Shown here in pieces: positions 1 through 4,730 of a DNA stretch of 6,126 bases. Position numbers and translations under genes: made by a program. The DNA lies in NCBI GenBank assembly GCA_937892835.1, contig CALBHM010000447.1:1-6126 (forward strand), given 5' to 3'. How positions within the stretch are numbered: position 1 is the first letter of the stretch; every line of letters starts with the position of its first letter. Source of the DNA: an uncultured Ruminococcus sp. GTDB lineage: Bacteria > Bacillota > Clostridia > Oscillospirales > Acutalibacteraceae. The notes under the pieces are model-generated. The model saw only the letters and a program-made list of their open reading frames with translations. It ran no database searches and had not been told where the DNA came from.

Positions 1-211
1 CAACAACTTCCTCCAATGTGTACGGAGAAAGCGAATAAATACCGGGAAGGTCGGTGATGACAACGCCGTCATGCTTTTTGAGCTTACCTTCCTTTTTCTC
101 GACCGTAACGCCCGGCCAGTTACCAACATACTGATTTGAACCGGTCAGCGCATTGAACAATGTGGTTTTACCGCAGTTCGGGTTACCCGCAAGGGCAATA
201 CGTAAATTCAT
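1..211 (-). CDS. feoB: Ferrous iron transport protein B, N-terminal part (partial)
   Basis: FeoB is the inner-membrane Fe(II) transporter with an N-terminal G-protein domain. Only the first 70 residues are present; the gene runs off the left edge. Visible motifs are the P-loop GNPNCGKT (residues 9-16), the switch I region GVTVEKKEG with Thr36, and the G3 motif DLPG (54-57). This set is diagnostic for the FeoB GTPase domain. The ATG at 211-209 is preceded by AGAGAGG at a normal distance. It is the third gene of a leftward feoA-feoA-feoB cluster, 88 nt after the second feoA. That gap holds a short hairpin with a U-run and a DtxR-type palindrome, so feoB may be controlled partly on its own. Confidence 0.95.
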   Translation of the reverse strand, partial: MNLRIALAGNPNCGKTTLFNALTGSNQYVGNWPGVTVEKKEGKLKKHDGVVITDLPGIYSLSPYTLEEVV

Positions 212-230
212 ACCAAATTCCTCTCTTTCA

Positions 231-246
231 ATTAGCTTATGCTAAT
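231..246. promoter_or_regulatory. DtxR-type operator palindrome before feoB
   Basis: ATTAGC-TTAT-GCTAAT has perfect 6-bp arms around a 4-nt centre and lies 20 bp before the feoB start. It has the same geometry as the three palindromes near the regulator gene. A very weak promoter-like pair (TTCAGC, 17 nt, AACGAT on the minus strand) would start transcription inside the box, but I do not rely on it. DtxR/IdeR binding is inferred from resemblance to the TTAGGTTAG-type iron box and from the linked regulator. Confidence 0.65.
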
Positions 247-256
247 CGTTATTTCT

Positions 257-278
257 AAAAAATAGGGGCTGAACCCCT
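257..278 (-). terminator. Short hairpin terminator or attenuator between feoA and feoB
   Basis: Read leftward, AGGGG (278-274), loop TTCAG and CCCCT (268-264) form a 5-bp GC-rich stem followed by A and six U residues (262-257). The stem is short, so partial termination is more likely than complete termination. The A-run on the other side makes it also read as a terminator on the plus strand, where no gene needs one. It would lower feoB expression relative to the feoA genes. Confidence 0.5.
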
Positions 279-299
279 TTTTGTTTCAGCTAAGCCGAA

Positions 300-521
300 T
301 CACTCAACCTCAATCATTTCTGCGTCGGCTTTTCTGAGCGAAAGCTCATAGCCGCGGACTTTAACCTCAACAGGGTCTCCGAGCGGAGCAACCTTACGGA
401 TATAAACCTCAACGCCTCTGGTGATGCCCATGTCCATGATTCTGCGCTTAACTGCGCCCTCGCCGTGGAGCTTGACAACCTTGACCGTCGAGCCAACCTT
501 TGCTTCCTTTAAAGTTTTCAT
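300..521 (-). CDS. feoA: FeoA-family protein (second feoA of the operon)
   Basis: A 73-residue cytoplasmic SH3-like protein of the FeoA family, thought to bind FeoB and modulate Fe(II) uptake. The sequence has the family features: KRRIMDMGITRGVEVYI in the middle, then APLGDPVEVKVRGYELSLRKADAEMIEV at the C-terminus. An ATG three codons further upstream (530) directly abuts the AGGAGG (531-536) and cannot be used with it. The ATG at 521 is 9 nt from the same AGGAGG and gives the start MKTLKEAKVG, so it was chosen. It follows the first feoA by 67 nt and precedes feoB by 88 nt. Tandem feoA genes are common in Clostridia. The two copies here differ strongly and are not a recent duplication. Confidence 0.93.
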   Translation of the reverse strand: MKTLKEAKVGSTVKVVKLHGEGAVKRRIMDMGITRGVEVYIRKVAPLGDPVEVKVRGYELSLRKADAEMIEVE

Positions 522-530
522 CTGTCTCAT

Positions 531-536
531 CCTCCT
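531..536 (-). promoter_or_regulatory. Ribosome binding site deciding the feoA start
   Basis: AGGAGG on the minus strand touches one ATG (530-528) with no spacer and is 9 nt from the next in-frame ATG (521-519). Only the second fits normal initiation, which shortens the protein by three residues. Confidence 0.8.
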
Positions 537-558
537 TAATATTATACAGATTATTTGA

Positions 559-578
559 AATACCGTTTTCCCGGTATT
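559..578 (-). other. Intercistronic hairpin between the two feoA genes
   Basis: AATACCG and CGGTATT (7-bp perfect arms, 6-nt loop) lie in the 67-nt gap. Only a short U-run follows on the minus strand, so it is not a convincing terminator. It could be an mRNA processing or stability element. A second small palindrome, ATTCG-ATTA-CGAAT (576-589), overlaps it and the stop codon of the first feoA. Confidence 0.4.
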
Positions 579-588
579 CGATTACGAA

Positions 589-801
589 TCAGATCATTAT
601 TTTTCTCGCCATTTCCTCGCTGATAGCGACTCTGGCTTCCTTTACGTTGACGATTACGTTACCGCCGAGCGTGTTAATGACCATTACGTTACCGCCGACA
701 ACAAATCCGAGATTTTCAAGATGTTTCTTAACTTCCGGACTTCCGCCGATTTTTTTGATGGTGTTCATTTCACCGACATCTGCAAGTGCCAAAGGCATCA
801 T
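589..801 (-). CDS. feoA: FeoA-family protein (first feoA of the operon)
   Basis: A 70-residue FeoA-type SH3-like protein, the first gene of the leftward iron operon. The pattern MPLALADVGEMNTIKKIGG, then KKHLENLGFVVGGNVMVI, NVIVNVKEARVAIS and EEMARKIMI is characteristic of the clostridial FeoA that heads feoA-feoA-feoB operons. Two adjacent ATG codons (801 and 798) are available. GAGGG is 7 nt before the first, so 801 is preferred, but either is possible. Its leader carries two iron-box-like palindromes downstream of a consensus promoter, so iron-dependent repression is likely. FeoA proteins act at the cytoplasmic face of FeoB; a separate role for each of the two copies is not known from sequence. 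Confidence 0.93.
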   Translation of the reverse strand: MMPLALADVGEMNTIKKIGGSPEVKKHLENLGFVVGGNVMVINTLGGNVIVNVKEARVAISEEMARKIMI

Positions 802-821
802 AGCTAATCCCTCACTTTCGC

Positions 822-841
822 CGGTTAGTTTTGACTAACCG
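822..841. promoter_or_regulatory. DtxR-type operator palindrome in the feo leader
   Basis: CGGTTAGT-TTTG-ACTAACCG has perfect 8-bp arms and is the longest of the four palindromes in the window. It lies about 20 bp before the first feoA start and about 32-51 nt downstream of the predicted transcription start. Its centre is 33 bp (about three helical turns) from that of the next palindrome, which would put two bound dimers on the same face of the DNA. Confidence 0.75.
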
Positions 842-856
842 CAGGCTTTAAATAAG

Positions 857-872
857 GTTAGCTCTCGCTAAC
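857..872. promoter_or_regulatory. DtxR-type operator palindrome at the feo transcription start
   Basis: GTTAGC-TCTC-GCTAAC has perfect 6-bp arms and a 4-nt centre. The predicted feo start site is about position 873, so the box covers roughly +1 to +16. A bound repressor there would block initiation or early elongation. Operator identity is inferred from the palindrome family and the adjacent DtxR-type gene. Confidence 0.75.
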
Positions 873-879
873 TAAAATA

Positions 880-908
880 ATATTATCTCCAAAAGGCAAA
901 AATGTCAA
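880..908 (-). promoter_or_regulatory. SigA-type promoter of the feo operon
   Basis: On the minus strand TTGACA (908-903) is separated by exactly 17 nt from TAATAT (885-880). The predicted start is near 873, giving a leader of about 70 nt with two operator palindromes. The -35 is perfect and the -10 close to consensus. Confidence 0.85.
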
Positions 909-963
909 TAAAAAAATGAAATTTTTTGGTTTTTGCGACGATATTTGTCAGTATGAACAAACA

Positions 964-979
964 GTTAGCATATACTAAC
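964..979. promoter_or_regulatory. DtxR-type palindrome between the divergent feo and regulator promoters
   Basis: GTTAGC-ATAT-ACTAAC has the same 16-bp frame as the other boxes, with one mismatch at the inner arm position. It is about 100 bp upstream of the feo start and about 90 bp upstream of the regulator start, overlapping neither predicted promoter. A distal or looping operator, or a site for an unseen promoter, are both possible. Confidence 0.6.
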
Positions 980-1034
980 CGAAATACTATTTAATTTGTG
1001 TATTCGGAATAAGCGAGATAACTTTTAACTTCAC

Positions 1035-1063
1035 TTGAATTCGTCGAATATTTGTGATACAAT
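1035..1063 (+). promoter_or_regulatory. SigA-type promoter of the DtxR-family gene
   Basis: TTGAAT (1035-1040), a 17-nt spacer and TACAAT (1058-1063) lie 30 bp before the start codon. The predicted transcription start is near 1070, so the leader is short. No iron-box palindrome overlaps this promoter. Confidence 0.75.
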
Positions 1064-1092
1064 ATTAATAGTGTAATTTTGGAGGCTTTAAT

Positions 1093-1458
1093 ATGCATTT
1101 ACAGGAATCCGGAGAGATGTATCTCGAAACTATATATATTCTTTCAAAGAAAAGCAGTGCTGTCAGGTCGCTTGACGTTGCCGAATATATGGGCTTTTCC
1201 AAGCCGAGCGTATGCCGTGCCGTAGGTCTGCTCAAAAGCGGCGATTATATTGTTGTTGACAAAGACGGCTATATTACTTTGACCGCAGACGGACTCTATG
1301 TTGCAAAAAAAATCTATGAGCGGCATACTGTTTTGACGGATTTTCTCGTTAAGCTGGGTGTTGACCCCAAGATTGCCGCCGAGGACGCTTGTAAAATCGA
1401 GCATGACATCAGCGACGAATCCTTTGCTGCTATAAAATCCCATTTTCCTAAAGGCTAA
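1093..1458 (+). CDS. DtxR/IdeR-family metal-dependent transcriptional repressor
   Basis: A 121-residue protein of the two-domain DtxR/MntR type without the C-terminal SH3 domain. Residues 1-64 form the winged helix, with the recognition helix around SKPSVCRAVGLL (36-47). Residues 65-120 form the metal-binding and dimerisation part. Aligned by eye with DtxR, the primary metal ligands are present: Met9 (DtxR Met10) and Cys100, Glu103, His104 (DtxR Cys102, Glu105, His106). MntR has Asp and Glu in place of the Met and Cys. His78 fits DtxR His79, but the other ancillary-site ligands (DtxR Glu83 and His98) appear to be Thr82 and Ala96. This points to Fe(II) sensing with a reduced second site. GGAGG lies 7 nt before the ATG. 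The gene is divergent from feo, its likely target. Confidence 0.9.
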   Translation: MHLQESGEMYLETIYILSKKSSAVRSLDVAEYMGFSKPSVCRAVGLLKSGDYIVVDKDGYITLTADGLYVAKKIYERHTVLTDFLVKLGVDPKIAAEDACKIEHDISDESFAAIKSHFPKG

Positions 1459-1495
1459 ACTATATATACTAATGTATAAGATATTATATATGACG

Positions 1496-1535
1496 AAACC
1501 CTACCGCAGCTTGTGCGATAGGGTTTATTATTTAT
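1496..1535 (+). terminator. Rho-independent terminator after the regulator gene
   Basis: AAACCCTA (1496-1503) pairs with TAGGGTTT (1519-1526). The stem continues past one C-A mismatch with CGCA/TGCG around a 5-nt loop. A U-rich tail follows (1524-1535). It lies between converging genes; on the minus strand the tail is less U-rich but may also terminate the dockerin operon. Confidence 0.85.
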
Positions 1536-1543
1536 TTAGTTAA

Positions 1544-2569
1544 TTACTGCCATGAGAACGTTACAGACTGCTCTGCTCTGTCAACCGTGTATCCGCAGCC
1601 GTTTACAAACTTGCCGTTTTCGTACTTAACGGAACGGGTTCTCTTTGAAGCATTATGCTCAACCTCGGTGCACTTCTCAAGTCCGCCGATGAATGCATCC
1701 ATCATGCCCTCTTCCGTGAAGTAAATCGTTGCGCTTACCTTGAGAACCTGAGTTGACTCTGCTGTGTATCCTGCCGAATCAAGAACGCCCGGCTTGAAGC
1801 CTGTGAGCCACCATGAATACTGCTTGCTGCGGTGGAAGAACAAAGTATCGTTCTTATACATTGTAAGCTCCATTTGCATAAGCATTTCATCATCGGCACA
1901 TTTATAGAACTTTCTGCCGCTTGCGTCAACAAGCTCATCGTCATCAAAATCACGATAATAAAGACCGATTTCGCAGCCGTTAAGAACCCAGCCGTACTGG
2001 CCCTTCCAAAGCTGAACCATCCATTCCATACCGTTATAATCAAAGAAGATACGGCTTGTGTCAAAGCAGCATACGATAAACGGAGCAGCTACGTCATAAA
2101 GATATGTATAGCCGAATGTTCTCTGCCATGCATAAGTCGAAGCATAGAATGCGCCGTCCTTAGCGTCATAAGAGAAGCCGAGGAGTCCCGAACCGTCGGT
2201 GTTGGTTACCTTACCGGTTGCAACGTCGTAGTAGAAGTCGCCGACAATATGGATTCTGCCCTCACCTGTCTGAGCCGGGAATCTGTCGATAACTCCTGCC
2301 GAGAACTGGAGAATATAGAGCGCATCCGTCGCCGTTACCTTGCCGTCAAGGTCTGCATCGGCGGCAACGATTTCAGCCTTTGTGAGAGTGCCTGCGCCGG
2401 TGCAATATCTGACGATTGAAAGAGCGTCAAATGAGTTAACCGAGCCGTCGCTGTTTACGTCACCGGGTGTGTTTGCGACAGCGGCCGACGAGGTTGCCAT
2501 GCATGTCATTGTTGCAACAACGACGGACAGAGAAACTATCGCACAAATAATTTTCTTAAATACTTTCAT
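1544..2569 (-). CDS. Secreted N-terminal-dockerin protein with probable DUF4474 domain
   Basis: A 341-residue exported protein. A signal peptide (MKVFKK, hydrophobic 8-27, Ala-rich end near 30) is followed at once by a type I dockerin (36-95). Loop 1 has Asp37, Asn39, Asp41, Asn45 and Asp48; loop 2 has Asp71, Asp73, Asp75, Thr79 and Asp82. The usual cohesin-recognition positions 10-11 are SF and AT. Residues 126-298 resemble DUF4474 of Clostridia, from memory of the family: DAKDGAFYAS, WQRTFGYTYLYD, QLWKGQYGWVLNGCEIGLYY and WWLTGFKPG. Its function is unknown and no glycosidase or carbohydrate-binding motif is seen. AGGAGG lies 10 nt before the ATG, inside a 21-nt gap after the upstream dockerin gene, so the two are co-transcribed. 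Dockerin call is strong; DUF4474 is moderate. Confidence 0.85.
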   Translation of the reverse strand: MKVFKKIICAIVSLSVVVATMTCMATSSAAVANTPGDVNSDGSVNSFDALSIVRYCTGAGTLTKAEIVAADADLDGKVTATDALYILQFSAGVIDRFPAQTGEGRIHIVGDFYYDVATGKVTNTDGSGLLGFSYDAKDGAFYASTYAWQRTFGYTYLYDVAAPFIVCCFDTSRIFFDYNGMEWMVQLWKGQYGWVLNGCEIGLYYRDFDDDELVDASGRKFYKCADDEMLMQMELTMYKNDTLFFHRSKQYSWWLTGFKPGVLDSAGYTAESTQVLKVSATIYFTEEGMMDAFIGGLEKCTEVEHNASKRTRSVKYENGKFVNGCGYTVDRAEQSVTFSWQ

Positions 2570-2590
2570 TTTCTTTCTTCCTCCTGTTTA

Positions 2591-3448
2591 TTAAAGGGAT
2601 TTTTTGATTCCGACAACGTACTGGAGAATTCCGAGTGCATCTACGGAATTAATTTTGGAATTGCCGTCAACATCACCGAGAGAAATCTGAGTTGAACTGA
2701 TGGTGATAAGACCTGTTGAGTACTGGAGAACCTGCAGCGCATCATACGAATTGACTTTTCCGTCAAGGCTGACATCGCCCTTATTGAACTTCGTTTCGGT
2801 AATAAAGTTCACGGTGAACGGTGCTTTCTTACCGCAGAAAGTGATATAAAGCGTATTGCTGCCCGGCATTATGACATCAGTGTTCTCCGGGATAGACCAG
2901 CCGAGGCATGCGTTGGGAGCGGAAATCTCCTGTGTGGTTGAATCATCATAAGTTGCCTTAATGATTGTTCCGGTGAGGTCATACTTTGTCATTTCGACAT
3001 CTTTATTAATTCCCATGTTCCATTCAACACCGAGAACAAGCTTTGTTTTCGGCGTTCTGACAATGCTCATACTTTTGACGGATGAGAAAGTTACATCGCA
3101 CAGAGCATAGTTGCTGTCAAAGCTGTCACAATAGATACGTATACGGTTTTTTCCTGCTTTCCATGTGCCTGAATCGCTTTTTGCATACATATTCGGGCCT
3201 GTCGTGCCTCTCTTGTATTCAACCGTCTTGCCGTTAAATGTGAGCACGGTGCCGGAAAGGTTAAGGCTGCCTTTCATAAGTATTATGTCGCCTTCTTTGG
3301 AATACATCCAATCAACGCCCTGATGAAACGTCAGCTGATCTGGCTTGCGATCTATCTGCACACTGAGTGCCGAGGTCGGGATCATAAGACACGAAAAAGC
3401 AATAATCATTGCGAGCATCACGGCACACAAAGATGAAATTTTCTTCAT
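2591..3448 (-). CDS. Secreted protein with two Ig-like domains and a C-terminal dockerin
   Basis: A 285-residue exported protein. Signal peptide at 1-27 (MKKISS, hydrophobic core, PTSA). Two tandem Ig-like units follow, about 30-123 and 126-217. They share the pattern R-K/T-P, then GV-D/E-W, K-x-D-L/N-L-x-GT-x-x-x-x-F/Y, ending in strands near LCDVTF and FTVNFI; the second resembles bacterial Ig-like group 3. The C-terminal dockerin (224-282) has Asp225, Asp229, Asn233, Asp236 in loop 1 and Asp259, Asp261, Asn263, Asn267, Asp270 in loop 2, with recognition pairs SY and SV. Ser227 replaces the usual Asn/Asp at loop 1 position 3. An ATG two codons upstream (3454) is only 1 nt from GGAGG; the ATG at 3448 is 7 nt away and was chosen. 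It heads a two-gene leftward operon behind a consensus promoter. Confidence 0.85.
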   Translation of the reverse strand: MKKISSLCAVMLAMIIAFSCLMIPTSALSVQIDRKPDQLTFHQGVDWMYSKEGDIILMKGSLNLSGTVLTFNGKTVEYKRGTTGPNMYAKSDSGTWKAGKNRIRIYCDSFDSNYALCDVTFSSVKSMSIVRTPKTKLVLGVEWNMGINKDVEMTKYDLTGTIIKATYDDSTTQEISAPNACLGWSIPENTDVIMPGSNTLYITFCGKKAPFTVNFITETKFNKGDVSLDGKVNSYDALQVLQYSTGLITISSTQISLGDVDGNSKINSVDALGILQYVVGIKKSL

Positions 3449-3480
3449 TTCCATTCCTCCGATACATTATTATTATTTGT

Positions 3481-3509
3481 ATTATATATTATATTTCGGA
3501 AAATGTCAA
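3481..3509 (-). promoter_or_regulatory. Consensus SigA promoter of the leftward dockerin operon
   Basis: On the minus strand TTGACA (3509-3504), a 17-nt spacer and TATAAT (3486-3481) match the SigA consensus at all twelve positions. The predicted start is near 3474. It serves the Ig-like/dockerin and DUF4474/dockerin genes. Confidence 0.9.
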
Positions 3510-3560
3510 CGGTTTGCATTTCTTAAATTATCCGAAGCTGTGTGAGCCTTAAATTGGCTA

Positions 3561-3589
3561 TTGACAACTTTAGCTGTTTGTTATATAAT
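3561..3589 (+). promoter_or_regulatory. Consensus SigA promoter of the rightward dockerin gene
   Basis: TTGACA (3561-3566), a 17-nt spacer and TATAAT (3584-3589) match the SigA consensus at all twelve positions. The predicted start is near 3596, giving a leader of about 47 nt. It mirrors the leftward promoter, with 51 bp between the two -35 boxes. Confidence 0.9.
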
Positions 3590-3642
3590 TTACGAAAATA
3601 GCATGAGTGTTTATGCATTTTTACAAGAGAGGGATGTAAGAG

Positions 3643-4620
3643 ATGAAAAATTTTTCTAAAAAAGCCATATCAGGCCTTCTTTCGCTTGTTATCGCTGCAT
3701 CTGCTGCGGTATCACTGCCGATTTCGGGCAGCACAAAGGGTATAGCTTACGGTGATATAAACGGAGATTCGTTCGTCAACTCCTCTGACGCTTTGGCGGT
3801 GCTATCCTATAGTGTTGGCAAACGGGAATTTACAAGCGAGGAATTTCAACGTGCAGAGGTTACTGCCGACGGTCAGGTCAATTCTTCAGATGCTCTCGAC
3901 ATTTTGAGATATTCGGTCGGCCTTATCAAAAAATTCAGGGCTTCAGGTCAAGTTGATGAAAATGATGCTATTGCCATTTATAACAAGGCGATTGAGAAAC
4001 TCCAAAGCTCTCGACCATCATATACATTCAGGCAAACCACCTCTACCGAGGTCAGTGATGTAAAGATAAGCTCGAACAGTGTTTTTCTTACGGATGAAAA
4101 GCTCCGTGAAATGGAAGAAACTGTAAAAGAAGAGAATAAAGCAGATCCCAGAACATACACCAGAATAATTAAGCAAAACAGTGAAAGTTCCGCCAAGTTA
4201 ATGCCCGGTACTATCGACTCTTCAAGACTTTCGGAGTTTGCTTCGGTGGAATGCGTTATAAAAGAAAGCGGTAAATACAGTTTAAAAATCCGATTCAAGA
4301 ACGAAACCAATCCGGACAAAAACAGTTTGATTGTTAAAACGCTTGGTTTGCCGTCTTATGAAGATGCTAGGAAAGCCCTTGAGGAAGAAAGCTCAATGGA
4401 CGGAGTGAAGATAAACATAAACTCCTTTAATTTCAACTATGAAGATTGTGTTTTCTTTTGTGATATAAACCCGAAGACATGGGAAATCACTCACACATAT
4501 TGGACTTTAAAGAACCCGTCAGTCTCAACGGTAACCACTATTGTTGGGATTACAAAAATCACAGTTGAAATGACTACAAACGACGAAACCACCACATCAT
4601 ATTCTGATTTCGGCTATTAA
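3643..4620 (+). CDS. Secreted N-terminal-dockerin protein with uncharacterised C-terminal domain
   Basis: A 325-residue exported protein. Signal peptide 1-29 (MKNFSKK, hydrophobic core, ending near SGS). The dockerin covers 36-95. Loop 1 is canonical (Asp38, Asn40, Asp42, Asn46, Asp49). Loop 2 is degenerate: Glu72 at position 1 and Thr74 at position 3, with Asp76, Asn80 and Asp83 kept. Recognition positions 10-11 are SS in both halves, so the repeat is nearly symmetric. A segment starting DAIAIYNKAIEKLQ (108-121) opens a domain of about 200 residues, rich in charged residues and beta-like strands, ending SYSDFGY. I have an impression of similar domains in Ruminococcaceae secreted proteins but know no function. 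GAGAGGG lies 9 nt before the ATG. No clear terminator follows, so read-through into the next gene is possible. Confidence 0.85.
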   Translation: MKNFSKKAISGLLSLVIAASAAVSLPISGSTKGIAYGDINGDSFVNSSDALAVLSYSVGKREFTSEEFQRAEVTADGQVNSSDALDILRYSVGLIKKFRASGQVDENDAIAIYNKAIEKLQSSRPSYTFRQTTSTEVSDVKISSNSVFLTDEKLREMEETVKEENKADPRTYTRIIKQNSESSAKLMPGTIDSSRLSEFASVECVIKESGKYSLKIRFKNETNPDKNSLIVKTLGLPSYEDARKALEEESSMDGVKININSFNFNYEDCVFFCDINPKTWEITHTYWTLKNPSVSTVTTIVGITKITVEMTTNDETTTSYSDFGY

Positions 4621-4730
4621 TTAACTTAGGTTAGCTCATTGTCTCCTATTCGCCTATGGGCGGCAATGTCTAATAAATAATCCATGTACTCCATGTACAA
4701 ATTCTAATGAAGGAGAAATTGGTGATTACA
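4621..4730 (+). promoter_or_regulatory. Intergenic leader before the anchored cohesin-like gene
   Basis: These 110 bp hold no convincing -35/-10 pair and no terminator; a weak CGCC-TATG-GGCG hairpin (4651-4662) lacks a U-run. A perfect tandem 9-bp repeat, TCCATGTAC twice (4681-4698), precedes AAGGAG (4710-4715). Transcription may come from the upstream dockerin gene. Confidence 0.4.

Noticed and set aside
500..838. 112-codon plus-strand frame
   Set aside because: It is antisense to the first feoA, runs across the feo leader palindromes and has no family resemblance.
842..1092. Riboswitch or small RNA in the feo/regulator intergenic region
   Set aside because: The region is explained by two promoters and DtxR-type palindromes. 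No conserved riboswitch core was recognised.
1832..2419. 195-codon plus-strand frame
   Set aside because: It lies wholly antisense to the dockerin/DUF4474 gene, whose protein shows clear motifs.
3495..3536. TTCGGA and TCCGAA inverted repeat spaced by 30 bp around the leftward -35
   Set aside because: Six-base arms that far apart are likely by chance in AT-rich DNA.
3634..3639. ATG-TAA start-stop pair before the third dockerin gene
   Set aside because: It overlaps the spacer of the real ribosome binding site and there is no sign of a regulatory role.
3978..4319. 113-codon minus-strand frame
   Set aside because: It is antisense inside the third dockerin gene, with no start signal or recognisable features.
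4626..4635. TTAGGTTAGC, a match to one half of an iron box
   Set aside because: The right half is missing, so it lacks the palindrome of the four real boxes. It is no evidence that the docking locus is iron-controlled.
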